Below, in pieces: positions 7,881-14,324 of a stretch of 21,747 bases of DNA. Where the stretch lies: contig DAOUEJ010000230.1 of the NCBI GenBank assembly GCA_034430615.1, positions 1 through 21,747 on the forward strand. The letters are read 5' to 3'. The notes beneath the pieces are model-generated. The model ran no database searches. It saw nothing but the letters and a program-made list of their open reading frames with translations, and was not told the origin of the DNA. Both the position numbers and the translations under genes were made by a program. Every line of letters begins with the position of its first letter. The first letter of the stretch is position 1. The DNA comes from E44-bin32 sp034430615 (GTDB lineage Bacteria; Chloroflexota; Anaerolineae; Anaerolineales; E44-bin32).

Positions 7881-8200
7881 CGATCCACTCTCCTGGTACC
7901 CGGGAGAATACATTCGCTCTCATCCAATGCGCAGCGGCTTGCGAATGGAAACCTATGCCTGCGGTCTCCTTGGTGGTGTTTACCAGCTTTGCACCATAGG
8001 ATGATGTTAACTGTGATCAAACCACCCAGGACGACAAGACCCACCCCAAGCAGTACATAGAACATTCTCGCGCCACCTTACCCAATGATCCGAACCAAGA
8101 CGCGTGCCCTGCGGGCATTCATGAACCAGCTCCAATTGAGGATACCTCCTGCCATGCTGAACAACCCCACAGCAACTAGAAGTATTCCAGAAAGATTCAT
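7799..8200 (-). pseudogene. Imm17-like small two-helix membrane protein interrupted by an in-frame stop
   Basis: From the ATG at 8200, with GGAGGG at 8206-8211 five nt upstream, the frame reads 40 codons (a hydrophobic helix, then NWSWFMNARRARVLVRIIG), then TAA at 8080-8078. It continues in the same frame as GGARMFYVLLGVGLVVLGG, a second helix. Imm17-family proteins, as I recall them, have exactly this layout: helix, (N/D)W-x-WF, a basic stretch, then G-R-x-x-A-R-x-F-Y and a second helix. Here the stop sits at the Arg position of that motif. After about 7994 the frame is low quality and runs 82 nt into the cupin gene. It could be a recent nonsense mutation, a sequencing error or a split gene. 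The Imm17 name is from remembered family features, not a search. Confidence 0.6.
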
Positions 8201-8385
8201 GCATACCCTCCGTGTATGCTAGAGAACTTCCTGACATGGCACCCTCGTACGCAAGCATCATTGGAAAGTGCTCCCTTGCATGGACCTGCAGGATGATTCA
8301 GAAGCGTGACCGCGCTCTCTGAAGGATGCGAGCCAGATGTCGGATTAATTGCGCTGAAAGCGGGTTGTGTGCCGGAGTATGGAGC
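8201..8385. other. Gene-free stretch between the secreted protein and the Imm17-like gene
   Basis: About 185 bases with no convincing gene. It holds the GGAGGG ribosome binding site of the Imm17-like gene at its left end. I saw no clear terminator or promoter. Confidence 0.5.
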
Positions 8386-9321
8386 CTACCACCAGATCCG
8401 GAACGAGTCACGTGTCATCGTGAGGACGGTCCCGGAAACAACGAAGAACTCCAGGTCGACCTCCGCCCCGGGGGTTTGCCCATCAAAGGACAGCTCAAGC
8501 GAGCTCACGCCTTTATCATCGGTAGGCTGCATCAGGAGAGTGCGAGTTTCGCCTATGAAGTGCGCCACCAGCGTCACAGCCGCCGATTCGACCGGGAGCA
8601 GGTTCTGGTCGCGCACGACCACATTCACCATCTGCACACCGCTCGAACCCATGACTGGCCGGGCCACTGAGGCCTGGGGAATCAGATTGACGACCTGGTA
8701 AAGCTGAGCGTCATTCGGTGTCTTCGGGCGCAGCAGTTCGCGATCGTACTCCATGAGTTCGAAATGCATCCGCCCGAGGGGGGCAACCTGCACCTGTCCA
8801 CCAGTAGGATTCTCCGGATACCAGTCAAGACGAAAGCCCTGGAAGTACTGGACCAGCCGATCATTCTCGATCGTGAATTCGGAAACAGGGTAGCCGAAGA
8901 GCTGCGGACCTCCATGGTCGCGATAGAAATCGAGGAACATGAAGCACACGCTGTGTCCGCTGATCGGGTAGTACTCGCAGTCTGCGCTTGAGCCGCTCGC
9001 CAGCGGATCGGCCAGGTTCAGCGCACGCTCGCCGACGAAAACCACACCCAGTTCCTTCAAACCCACCTGCATACTCCCCGTGCCTGGGTTGGCGAAGTAC
9101 TCCATACGGCTGTTCTGGGTGTACTGAACTACAAGCCCGGTCCAGTAGTCGACAAAAGCATCCGTGATCGGGAAGCCAAGGATATCCAGCCCGCCATGTG
9201 AGTCGAAATAGTCGGTAAATTCGGGGTCGAGGGTGTGTCCGGTCTCGGAGTAATAGCGGCCTACTCCACCCTGGGCGAGGACCGGGATGGTCAGCCCAAG
9301 CAGGAGCAGCGTTGCAAGCAA
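8386..9321 (-). CDS. Secreted protein with two LGFP-like repeats and a C-terminal beta domain
   Basis: A 311-residue exported protein. Residues about 1-17 are a signal-peptide core (LLLLGLTIPVLAQ). Two similar repeats follow: about 41-76 (GGLDILGFPITDAF, VVQYTQNSRMEYF) and about 135-167 (GGPQLFGYPVSEF, LVQYFQGFRLDW), matching the 'G....GFPI.e.f...g..vQyFq.gr.ey' pattern common in secreted Chloroflexota proteins. About 205-311 look like an Ig-like or invasin-type beta domain. The start is uncertain: the only usual start codon is TTG at 9321, which gives a signal peptide without basic residues. In-frame sequence upstream encodes IRIRRVLPY, a better n-region, but has no ATG, GTG or TTG. A wall or surface-polymer binding role is a guess. 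Confidence 0.75.
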   Translation of the reverse strand: MLATLLLLGLTIPVLAQGGVGRYYSETGHTLDPEFTDYFDSHGGLDILGFPITDAFVDYWTGLVVQYTQNSRMEYFANPGTGSMQVGLKELGVVFVGERALNLADPLASGSSADCEYYPISGHSVCFMFLDFYRDHGGPQLFGYPVSEFTIENDRLVQYFQGFRLDWYPENPTGGQVQVAPLGRMHFELMEYDRELLRPKTPNDAQLYQVVNLIPQASVARPVMGSSGVQMVNVVVRDQNLLPVESAAVTLVAHFIGETRTLLMQPTDDKGVSSLELSFDGQTPGAEVDLEFFVVSGTVLTMTRDSFRIWW

Positions 9322-9363
9322 GTATGGCAGGACGCGGCGGATCCTGATGGAGGAACCCCTTTC

Positions 9364-9383
9364 ACGGCTATACGAACAGCCGT
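9364..9383. other. Inverted repeat upstream of the secreted-protein gene
   Basis: ACGGCT (9364-9369) and AGCCGT (9378-9383) form a perfect 6-bp stem with an 8-nt loop, in the 108-nt gap between rsgA and the secreted-protein gene. There is no T-tract, so it is not a clear terminator. It could be an operator or a hairpin in the 5' leader. Confidence 0.3.
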
Positions 9384-9429
9384 TCCAAGCATAGATTCGA
9401 AAGGATAAGCGCGCAACAGGACCAGAGTA

Positions 9430-10353
9430 CTATCGGTTGTCTTCCCCAGTCCGCATACGCAGGTAGGAATCGTAGCGCTCGGGTGTGATGGTCCCTCCCT
9501 CGACTGCGGCGATCACGGCACAGCCTGGCTCATGGACATGCGTACAATCCGAGAAATCACAACCAGCGACAAGCTCCCGCATCTCCGGAAAGTAGGCGTC
9601 CAACTCCTCGGGTTCGATGTCCCAAAGTGCAAGCGCCTTCAATCCCGGTGTATCAGCAACATAGCCTCCAAAATCGAGGGCGATCAGCTTCGGAGCCACT
9701 GTCGTATGGCGGCCGCGACCGGTGGCCTGGTTCATCTCGCGCGTGCGCAACTCTAACCCGGGCTGCACGGCGTTGAGTAAACTGGACTTTCCCACGCCCG
9801 ATGGACCGGCGAACACGGAGATCTTATCCCGCAGTACCTTACGAAGGTTACTGACCCCCTTGCCCGTCTCGGCGGAGGTATAGAGCACCGGGTAGCCGAG
9901 ATCCTCATAGGGATCGAATTCCGACCGGGCGCTGCGGCCGACAACCAGATCAAGCTTATTGGCGATGATCAAGGCCGGGATATCCTCGCGTTCAGCCACA
10001 ACGAGGAAACGGTCAAGCATGCGGAAGTTCGGATCGGGATTGGCGCAGGCAAAGACGAACAATGCCTGGTCAAGGTTGGCGACCAGCACCTGCTCCTGGT
10101 CAGGCCTGCCCGGTGCCTGACGCGAGAGCACCCGCTCGCGTTCTTCGATCTCTTCGATCGAACCGCTCCCGTCTTCCAGACGGCTTACACGCACCCGGTC
10201 ACCGATGGCAGCCGCATCCCCCTCACGCCTGCCCTGGGTGAGCCGGCCTCGCAGCCGGGCAGTGATGACCCCCTCCTCTGTCTCGACTTCGAAAAGACCC
10301 GATTGGGCCTTGACGATCAGACCACGCAGCTCGTCTGGATCGGGGACGGTCAA
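9430..10353 (-). CDS. rsgA: Ribosome small-subunit-dependent GTPase A
   Basis: A 307-residue circularly permuted GTPase that acts late in 30S ribosomal subunit maturation. An OB-fold region (about 1-75) comes first. The GTPase motifs are in permuted order: NKLD (G4, 132-135), GPSGVGKSS (G1, 183-191), a Thr-containing switch (GRGRHTTV) and DTPG (G3, 234-237). The C-terminal zinc motif is C265, C270, H272, C278 (CDFSDCTHVHEPGC). The length is normal for the family. The TTG start at 10353 overlaps the TGA of the preceding PBP gene (TTGA), so it is probably coupled to it; GGAGGG lies somewhat further upstream than usual. It is the last gene of the FKBP-maf-PBP-rsgA run. Confidence 0.95.
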   Translation of the reverse strand: MTVPDPDELRGLIVKAQSGLFEVETEEGVITARLRGRLTQGRREGDAAAIGDRVRVSRLEDGSGSIEEIEERERVLSRQAPGRPDQEQVLVANLDQALFVFACANPDPNFRMLDRFLVVAEREDIPALIIANKLDLVVGRSARSEFDPYEDLGYPVLYTSAETGKGVSNLRKVLRDKISVFAGPSGVGKSSLLNAVQPGLELRTREMNQATGRGRHTTVAPKLIALDFGGYVADTPGLKALALWDIEPEELDAYFPEMRELVAGCDFSDCTHVHEPGCAVIAAVEGGTITPERYDSYLRMRTGEDNR

Positions 10354-12623
10354 GGTTGGGGGGTTCCCTCCCCATCGTCCGGTTCAGGCGTGCGCTCAAC
10401 CCACATCCTGGCCTCCCAGGGGAAAAGCTGCAGCGGACGACCTTTGAAGTAGGTCTCGACCAGGCGGCGGAAGATCGGTGCGCCATAATCTGAGCCTTCG
10501 CCGATATTCTCGACGATTACGGCGATGGCTATGTCAGGCAGATCCTCGCGCCCTTCAAACGTATAGCCAGAGAACCAGGCATGCGATTCGGCTACGCCGG
10601 TGGTGGAGGCGGTTCCGGTCTTGCCGGCTACGTTCAAGTTGAGGCCCAAGAAGCGGCGGTACGCTGTGCCGCGCGGGTTCTCGATCACCATCACCATCGC
10701 TTCCTGGATGGCGGTCAGTGTCTCCGGGCTGACAGGCAGCGTGCCTTGTTCCACCGCTGCGAACTGTTCGAGCACTTCACCCTCGCCATTCTCCACCCGC
10801 GAGACAATTTGGGGCTGGTATAGGGTTCCCCCGTTTCCCACGGCAGCTATATAGCGCGCAACCTGGAGCGGGGTCACCTCGAGGAAGTTCTGCCCGATCG
10901 CCAGCTGCACCGGATCTCGGAAGGTCCACGCCTCGCCTGTGCGGGCGAGCTTGGTTTCCGAGCTTGGCACGGTGCCTGCCTCGTCGCCGATCTCGATCCC
11001 GGTCGACTGCCCCAGCCCAAAGCCCACCGCCATCTCCGAGATAGCGTCGGGCAGGCCGTTCTGGTAGAGCGTGTATCCGATGTGGTAGAACCACGGGTTG
11101 CAGGAGCGCATCAAACCACCCTGCAGCGTCAGGTCACCGGAGGCCGGCAGTTCGTGCTCAAGGGTCCAATCATCGAGTACGAGTCCCGGAACCTCGGTCC
11201 ATTGTGACGGGCAATTATAGACTGTGTCCGGTTCGAACAACCCGCTCTCGAGCGCCGCAGCCATGGTGATGATCTTGAAGGTCGAGCCGGGCGGGTACAG
11301 CCCCTGGACGGCGCGATTGACAAAGGGCTGATTGGAACTGTTTAGCATCTGGAATGTGGCGTCATCCCAGTTCGGGTTGAGCGGATTGAACAGATTCGGA
11401 TCGAAGGCCGGTGAGGAGGCCATTGCCAGCACGGCCCCGGTGTCGCGCTCAAGCACGACGATCGCGCCCGAGAAGCCCTCCAGCGAGCGCTGGGCAATCT
11501 CCTGCAGATCACGGTCAAGCGTGGTGTAGACGGCATACGGCGGCTCTGAAGCGCGCGATTCGACAACCTGCAAGGTATTACCGTCTGCGTCGCGCAAATA
11601 GAGCGTGCCGCCCGGTTTACCGCGTAATTCCTTTTCGTAGGCGTCCTCGATGCCGATCCGCCCGATGAACTCGTCGCCGCTGTAACCCTCGCTCAAACGC
11701 TGCTCGTACTCCTCGGTCTGGATCTGTGCCACATAACCAACCGCATGGGGCGCCACGCCGCCGGCAAATGGCGTAAGTCCGCTGCCATAGTAGTAGCGTG
11801 CGGCGTAGGTCTGGGCGAAGACCCCACCCACCGACCCGAGCAGGCCACCTACTGCCTGATAATCTTCATAGGGCACAACACCGAGCGGTGTGAACCAGTC
11901 CGTATTGCGGTTGTTATCATAGCGAGCCAGGATCGGATCGACGTCGACCAAGTTGAATAAGCGGCGCAGCGTGCTCAACATGCTCTCCTCAGCGTCCTGA
12001 CCACCGATGCGGTTGGGGACGATCCACAACCCGGCGACGTTGTCCTGCCCGGCCAGCGGCTCGGCTGCCAGTGCCTGACCCTGACGGTCGTAGATATTGG
12101 CCCGTGCCGGATTGATGATCTGGAGCGAAAGCAGCTGGCCATTCTCCAACTCAGGCAGGATCGTGGCTGGCGTCCAATCGATGCGCCAATCCCCCCCCTG
12201 TTCACGGGTTAGATCCATGCGCGTCTCGCGCGAGAAGGCACCCAGCACCGCGCTGTGCAGCGTCACCCTGAAACGAACCTCACCTCGCGCGGGGCTGGCG
12301 ACGAGCGCCGAGACCAGTTGGTATTCCACCTGGGAGGCAGCCAGCGTCGATTCAACGGTCCGATAGGCTTCACTAAAGGCTTCGAGCGGCTCAGCTTCAC
12401 GCGCCCCGGGGCTGAGCATCGCATACATCCGCTCGTAATCTCCGACCACCCAGGCGTCGAGAAACTGGCGGGCGGCGCTATTTGGATCGGGCGCAGGTTC
12501 GGTCGTCTGGACCGGATTGGGCAGCGTCGGCGTCGTCCCAGCTTCGGGGCTTCCCGATCCAAAGAACGTGCAGCCCACCAGCGTCATCACCAGCAGTGCC
12601 AGTACAGGCAAACGTTGCTTCAC
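10350..12623 (-). CDS. Lipoprotein class B penicillin-binding protein with NTF2-like N-domain
   Basis: A 757-residue transpeptidase that cross-links peptidoglycan outside the membrane. A lipoprotein signal precedes the lipobox LVGC (Cys18), followed by a Pro/Thr-rich linker. About 50-165 resemble the NTF2-like N-terminal domain of MecA/PbpC-type enzymes (AARQFLDAWVVGDYERMYAML). A dimerisation-like region follows, starting near ARANIYDRQGQALA. Transpeptidase motifs: STFK (447-450, nucleophile Ser447), SCN (507-509) and KTGT (668-671). There is no glycosyltransferase domain, so it is class B. Anchoring by lipid instead of an N-terminal helix is a point of interest. The start is GTG at 12623, which overlaps the maf TGA (GTGA); GGGAG is just upstream. 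It resembles the low-affinity PBP group, but resistance cannot be inferred. Confidence 0.92.
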   Translation of the reverse strand: MKQRLPVLALLVMTLVGCTFFGSGSPEAGTTPTLPNPVQTTEPAPDPNSAARQFLDAWVVGDYERMYAMLSPGAREAEPLEAFSEAYRTVESTLAASQVEYQLVSALVASPARGEVRFRVTLHSAVLGAFSRETRMDLTREQGGDWRIDWTPATILPELENGQLLSLQIINPARANIYDRQGQALAAEPLAGQDNVAGLWIVPNRIGGQDAEESMLSTLRRLFNLVDVDPILARYDNNRNTDWFTPLGVVPYEDYQAVGGLLGSVGGVFAQTYAARYYYGSGLTPFAGGVAPHAVGYVAQIQTEEYEQRLSEGYSGDEFIGRIGIEDAYEKELRGKPGGTLYLRDADGNTLQVVESRASEPPYAVYTTLDRDLQEIAQRSLEGFSGAIVVLERDTGAVLAMASSPAFDPNLFNPLNPNWDDATFQMLNSSNQPFVNRAVQGLYPPGSTFKIITMAAALESGLFEPDTVYNCPSQWTEVPGLVLDDWTLEHELPASGDLTLQGGLMRSCNPWFYHIGYTLYQNGLPDAISEMAVGFGLGQSTGIEIGDEAGTVPSSETKLARTGEAWTFRDPVQLAIGQNFLEVTPLQVARYIAAVGNGGTLYQPQIVSRVENGEGEVLEQFAAVEQGTLPVSPETLTAIQEAMVMVIENPRGTAYRRFLGLNLNVAGKTGTASTTGVAESHAWFSGYTFEGREDLPDIAIAVIVENIGEGSDYGAPIFRRLVETYFKGRPLQLFPWEARMWVERTPEPDDGEGTPQP

Positions 12624-13291
12624 AACTCTCCCTTTTCAATCATCGAGTAAACGTCACAATCATAACCTGTGTGGCGCATACACGCGCTCGGGATATCCAC
12701 CGGCGGGGTGTCACCCAGTGCACGCATAGCGCGGGCCAGATGACAAATCGGCAAACCCATCACGTTTGCGAAACAACCGCTCATCGCGCCCAAATCGGCC
12801 GGGTTAAAAATCGCATCCTGGATGCCGTAGGCTCCCGCTTTGTCAAAAGGCGATCTACCCGCGATGTAGCTGCGGATGTCCGCATCCGAATAGGCGCGCA
12901 TCGGGACGATGGTTTCACAAATCTCATTGTAGATTTCAGTCGCCCAGGATGGTTTCAGAGCGATGGCCGTGATTACAGTGTGATGGCGGCCACGCAGTTC
13001 CCGAAGCATTCGTTGTGCATCCTCATCGTCTTGCGGCTTGCCCATGACTTTTCCACCCGACACGACCAGTGTATCTGCGGCCAGGGTTATACTGCCCGGC
13101 TCACAAACTTGCCGCGCGGCATGTGCTTTGCTTGTTGCCAGCCGAAGGGCAATTGCCCGGGGTGATTCGCCCGGCCGCTGCGACTCGTCCGAATGAGTCT
13201 CGCAGCGTTCGAATCTCCACCCGGTCAGCGCCAGCAGTTCGGCGCGACGTGGTGAAGCAGAGGCGAGTACGAGACCGGCGTCAACAGACAT
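12620..13291 (-). CDS. maf: Maf-family nucleotide pyrophosphatase
   Basis: A 223-residue Maf/HAM1-fold protein that hydrolyses non-canonical or selected nucleoside triphosphates to monophosphate and pyrophosphate. Visible motifs are LASASPRRAELL (9-20), AADT (71-74), GKP (84-86) and DKAGAYGIQD (150-159). The last resembles the dTTP/UTP-preferring (YhdE-like) branch more than the m7GTP branch, a tentative reading. The ATG at 13291 lies 26 nt after the FKBP gene, with no strong ribosome binding site. Its stop overlaps the GTG of the PBP gene. Confidence 0.93.
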   Translation of the reverse strand: MSVDAGLVLASASPRRAELLALTGWRFERCETHSDESQRPGESPRAIALRLATSKAHAARQVCEPGSITLAADTLVVSGGKVMGKPQDDEDAQRMLRELRGRHHTVITAIALKPSWATEIYNEICETIVPMRAYSDADIRSYIAGRSPFDKAGAYGIQDAIFNPADLGAMSGCFANVMGLPICHLARAMRALGDTPPVDIPSACMRHTGYDCDVYSMIEKGEL

Positions 13292-13317
13292 GCTGTGTCT
13301 TATCGGATTAAGCAGGC

Positions 13318-13812
13318 TCAGTGGCTTCCGTCGCCATGAACATGGCCGTGATCGAGTTCCTCGGGTGCCGCTGCCCGCAGAGCAAGCACGGTCACATCGA
13401 AGTGCAGGTCCTTGCCGGCCAGGGGATGGTTCAGATCCACGTTGATCTCATCGCCTTCAATCCCAATGATGCGCGCCAGCAGCAGGTCGCCCTCCGGTTC
13501 GCGCATCTCGAATACTGTCCCTACCTCAACCGGGATCGAGCCGGGAAAATCATCCCGCTCAACGGTGATGAACGCCTCATCATCGATATCACCATAGCCG
13601 TCTTCGGCCTTGACTTCCACGTGGCGCGATTCCCCGACCGCCATGCCGTATAATTCAGTTTCCAGGCCCGAGATGATCTGGCCCTGGCCCTGGATAAACT
13701 CGATCGGCTCGCGATCTTCAGGATCGGCCGTATCAACCACCTCACCATCCACGGTGAGCTTGTAATCGAGCTGGACTACCCAGTTATCCTTAACAACGAT
13801 TTCCTCAGACAA
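13318..13812 (-). CDS. SlyD-like FKBP-type peptidyl-prolyl isomerase
   Basis: A 164-residue cytoplasmic FKBP of the SlyD group: peptidyl-prolyl isomerase and chaperone, often nickel-binding. The FKBP core is split by an insert-in-flap domain: V.LDYKLTVDGEVVDTAD, then GQGQIISGLETELYGMAVGE, then the insert (about 70-120), then 'INVDLNHPLAGKDLHFDV', the standard SlyD segment. The C-terminus is a short His-rich tail (HGHVHGDGSH), shorter than the metal tail of E. coli SlyD but of the same kind. The TTG start at 13812 is set by GGGAGG at 13818-13823, five nt upstream. An extended -10 lies at 13859-13867. First gene of the minus-strand cluster. Confidence 0.92.
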   Translation of the reverse strand: MSEEIVVKDNWVVQLDYKLTVDGEVVDTADPEDREPIEFIQGQGQIISGLETELYGMAVGESRHVEVKAEDGYGDIDDEAFITVERDDFPGSIPVEVGTVFEMREPEGDLLLARIIGIEGDEINVDLNHPLAGKDLHFDVTVLALRAAAPEELDHGHVHGDGSH

Positions 13813-13858
13813 AAGAACCTCCCTACGCTCGTCCGCCCGATGTGACGGCCTGCGCCGG

Positions 13859-13867
13859 ATTCTAACA
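13859..13867 (-). promoter_or_regulatory. Extended -10 promoter for the FKBP-maf-PBP-rsgA cluster
   Basis: On the minus strand this reads TGTTAGAAT, a TGn extension plus TAGAAT. The predicted start is near 13852, giving a leader of about 40 nt that ends with GGGAGG before the TTG at 13812. No -35 of quality was seen. Confidence 0.5.
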
Positions 13868-13924
13868 TAGGGCTGCGCAGTCCCTCCCTTCTTCCTGGAA
13901 CCACTCGTTTCACTATATCGTTAT

Positions 13925-13959
13925 GGGTATCTCTCGTCGCAATGCTCCTCGGGATGACA
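13925..13959. repeat. Dispersed inverted-end repeat, copy B1 (right end only)
   Basis: A fragment reading GGGTATCTCTCGTCGC then CTCCTCGGGATGACA, nearly the same as the right end of the copy at 14161-14289. No matching left end is present, so this copy looks truncated. Confidence 0.65.
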
Positions 13960-13988
13960 TTCATGGGTCTTTCTGAACCCTTCTCCTC

Positions 13989-14149
13989 TGTCTTCCCGAG
14001 CACGGAATGCGAGGGATCCCCATGATGCTCAGAAACAAGGCGTATTCGATTCATGAGCCGGAGTTTGAAACGAGTCGTCTCGGGGCCCCTCGGCTTCGCT
14101 CGGGGAGGCACGGAGAGGAGATCCTTTTCGTGGGTATCCCGAGATGACA
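13989..14149. repeat. Dispersed inverted-end repeat, copy B2
   Basis: The left end is TGTCTTCCCGAGCACG and GCGAGGGATCCCC; the right end is the inverse, GGGTATCCCGAGATGACA (14132-14149). The interior carries TCATGAGCC, TCGTCTCGGGG and a CTTCGCTCGGGGAGGCAC segment shared with copy A1. Length 161 bp. Confidence 0.75.
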
Positions 14150-14160
14150 TTCGTTGGATG

Positions 14161-14289
14161 TGTCATCCCGAGCACGTAGTGCGAGGGATCCCCAGAATGT
14201 AAGAAGAGCAAGTCGCCATTTCCTCATGAGCCCGGACTTCGTATGAGACGTCCCGGGTATCCCTCGTCGCGTCACTCCTCGGGATGACA
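14161..14289. repeat. Dispersed inverted-end repeat, copy B3 (most symmetrical)
   Basis: 129 bp with 33-35 bp imperfect inverted ends: 14161-14193 (TGTCATCCCGAG...GCGAGGGATCCCC) against 14255-14289 (GGGTATCCCTCG...CTCGGGATGACA). The interior has TCATGAGCCCGGACTTC. There is no ORF, so it is MITE- or REP-like. It ends 35 nt before the rarA start; the ATG at 14289 that opens the longest rarA frame lies at the repeat's last base. The stretch 13813-14324 is otherwise gene-free. Confidence 0.78.
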
Positions 14290-14307
14290 TGGAGGACGAG
14301 CCCCCGA

Positions 14308-14316
14308 TGGTACAAT
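14308..14316 (+). promoter_or_regulatory. Extended -10 promoter for rarA, probably leaderless
   Basis: TGGTACAAT, a TGn extension plus TACAAT at 14311-14316. Eight nt (CGACGGGT) separate it from the ATG at 14325, so transcription should start at or within a base or two of the start codon. Confidence 0.55.
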
Positions 14317-14324
14317 CGACGGGT

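Noticed and set aside
8306..8701. Plus-strand frame over the end of the secreted-protein gene
   Set aside because: There is no motif, and it overlaps the well-supported minus-strand gene. It has no promoter or ribosome binding site that I could see.
12482..13165. 227-codon open frame on the plus strand
   Set aside because: It is antisense to the PBP and Maf genes, both of which have complete family motifs.
13925..14289. Possible CRISPR array
   Set aside because: The repeated units are 130-160 bp with inverted ends and unequal spacing; there are no short regular repeats with unique spacers and no cas genes.
14289..14324. ATG at 14289 as the rarA start
   Set aside because: It is at the last base of a repeat copy and upstream of the -10 box, and the 12 added residues do not fit the family's N-terminus.
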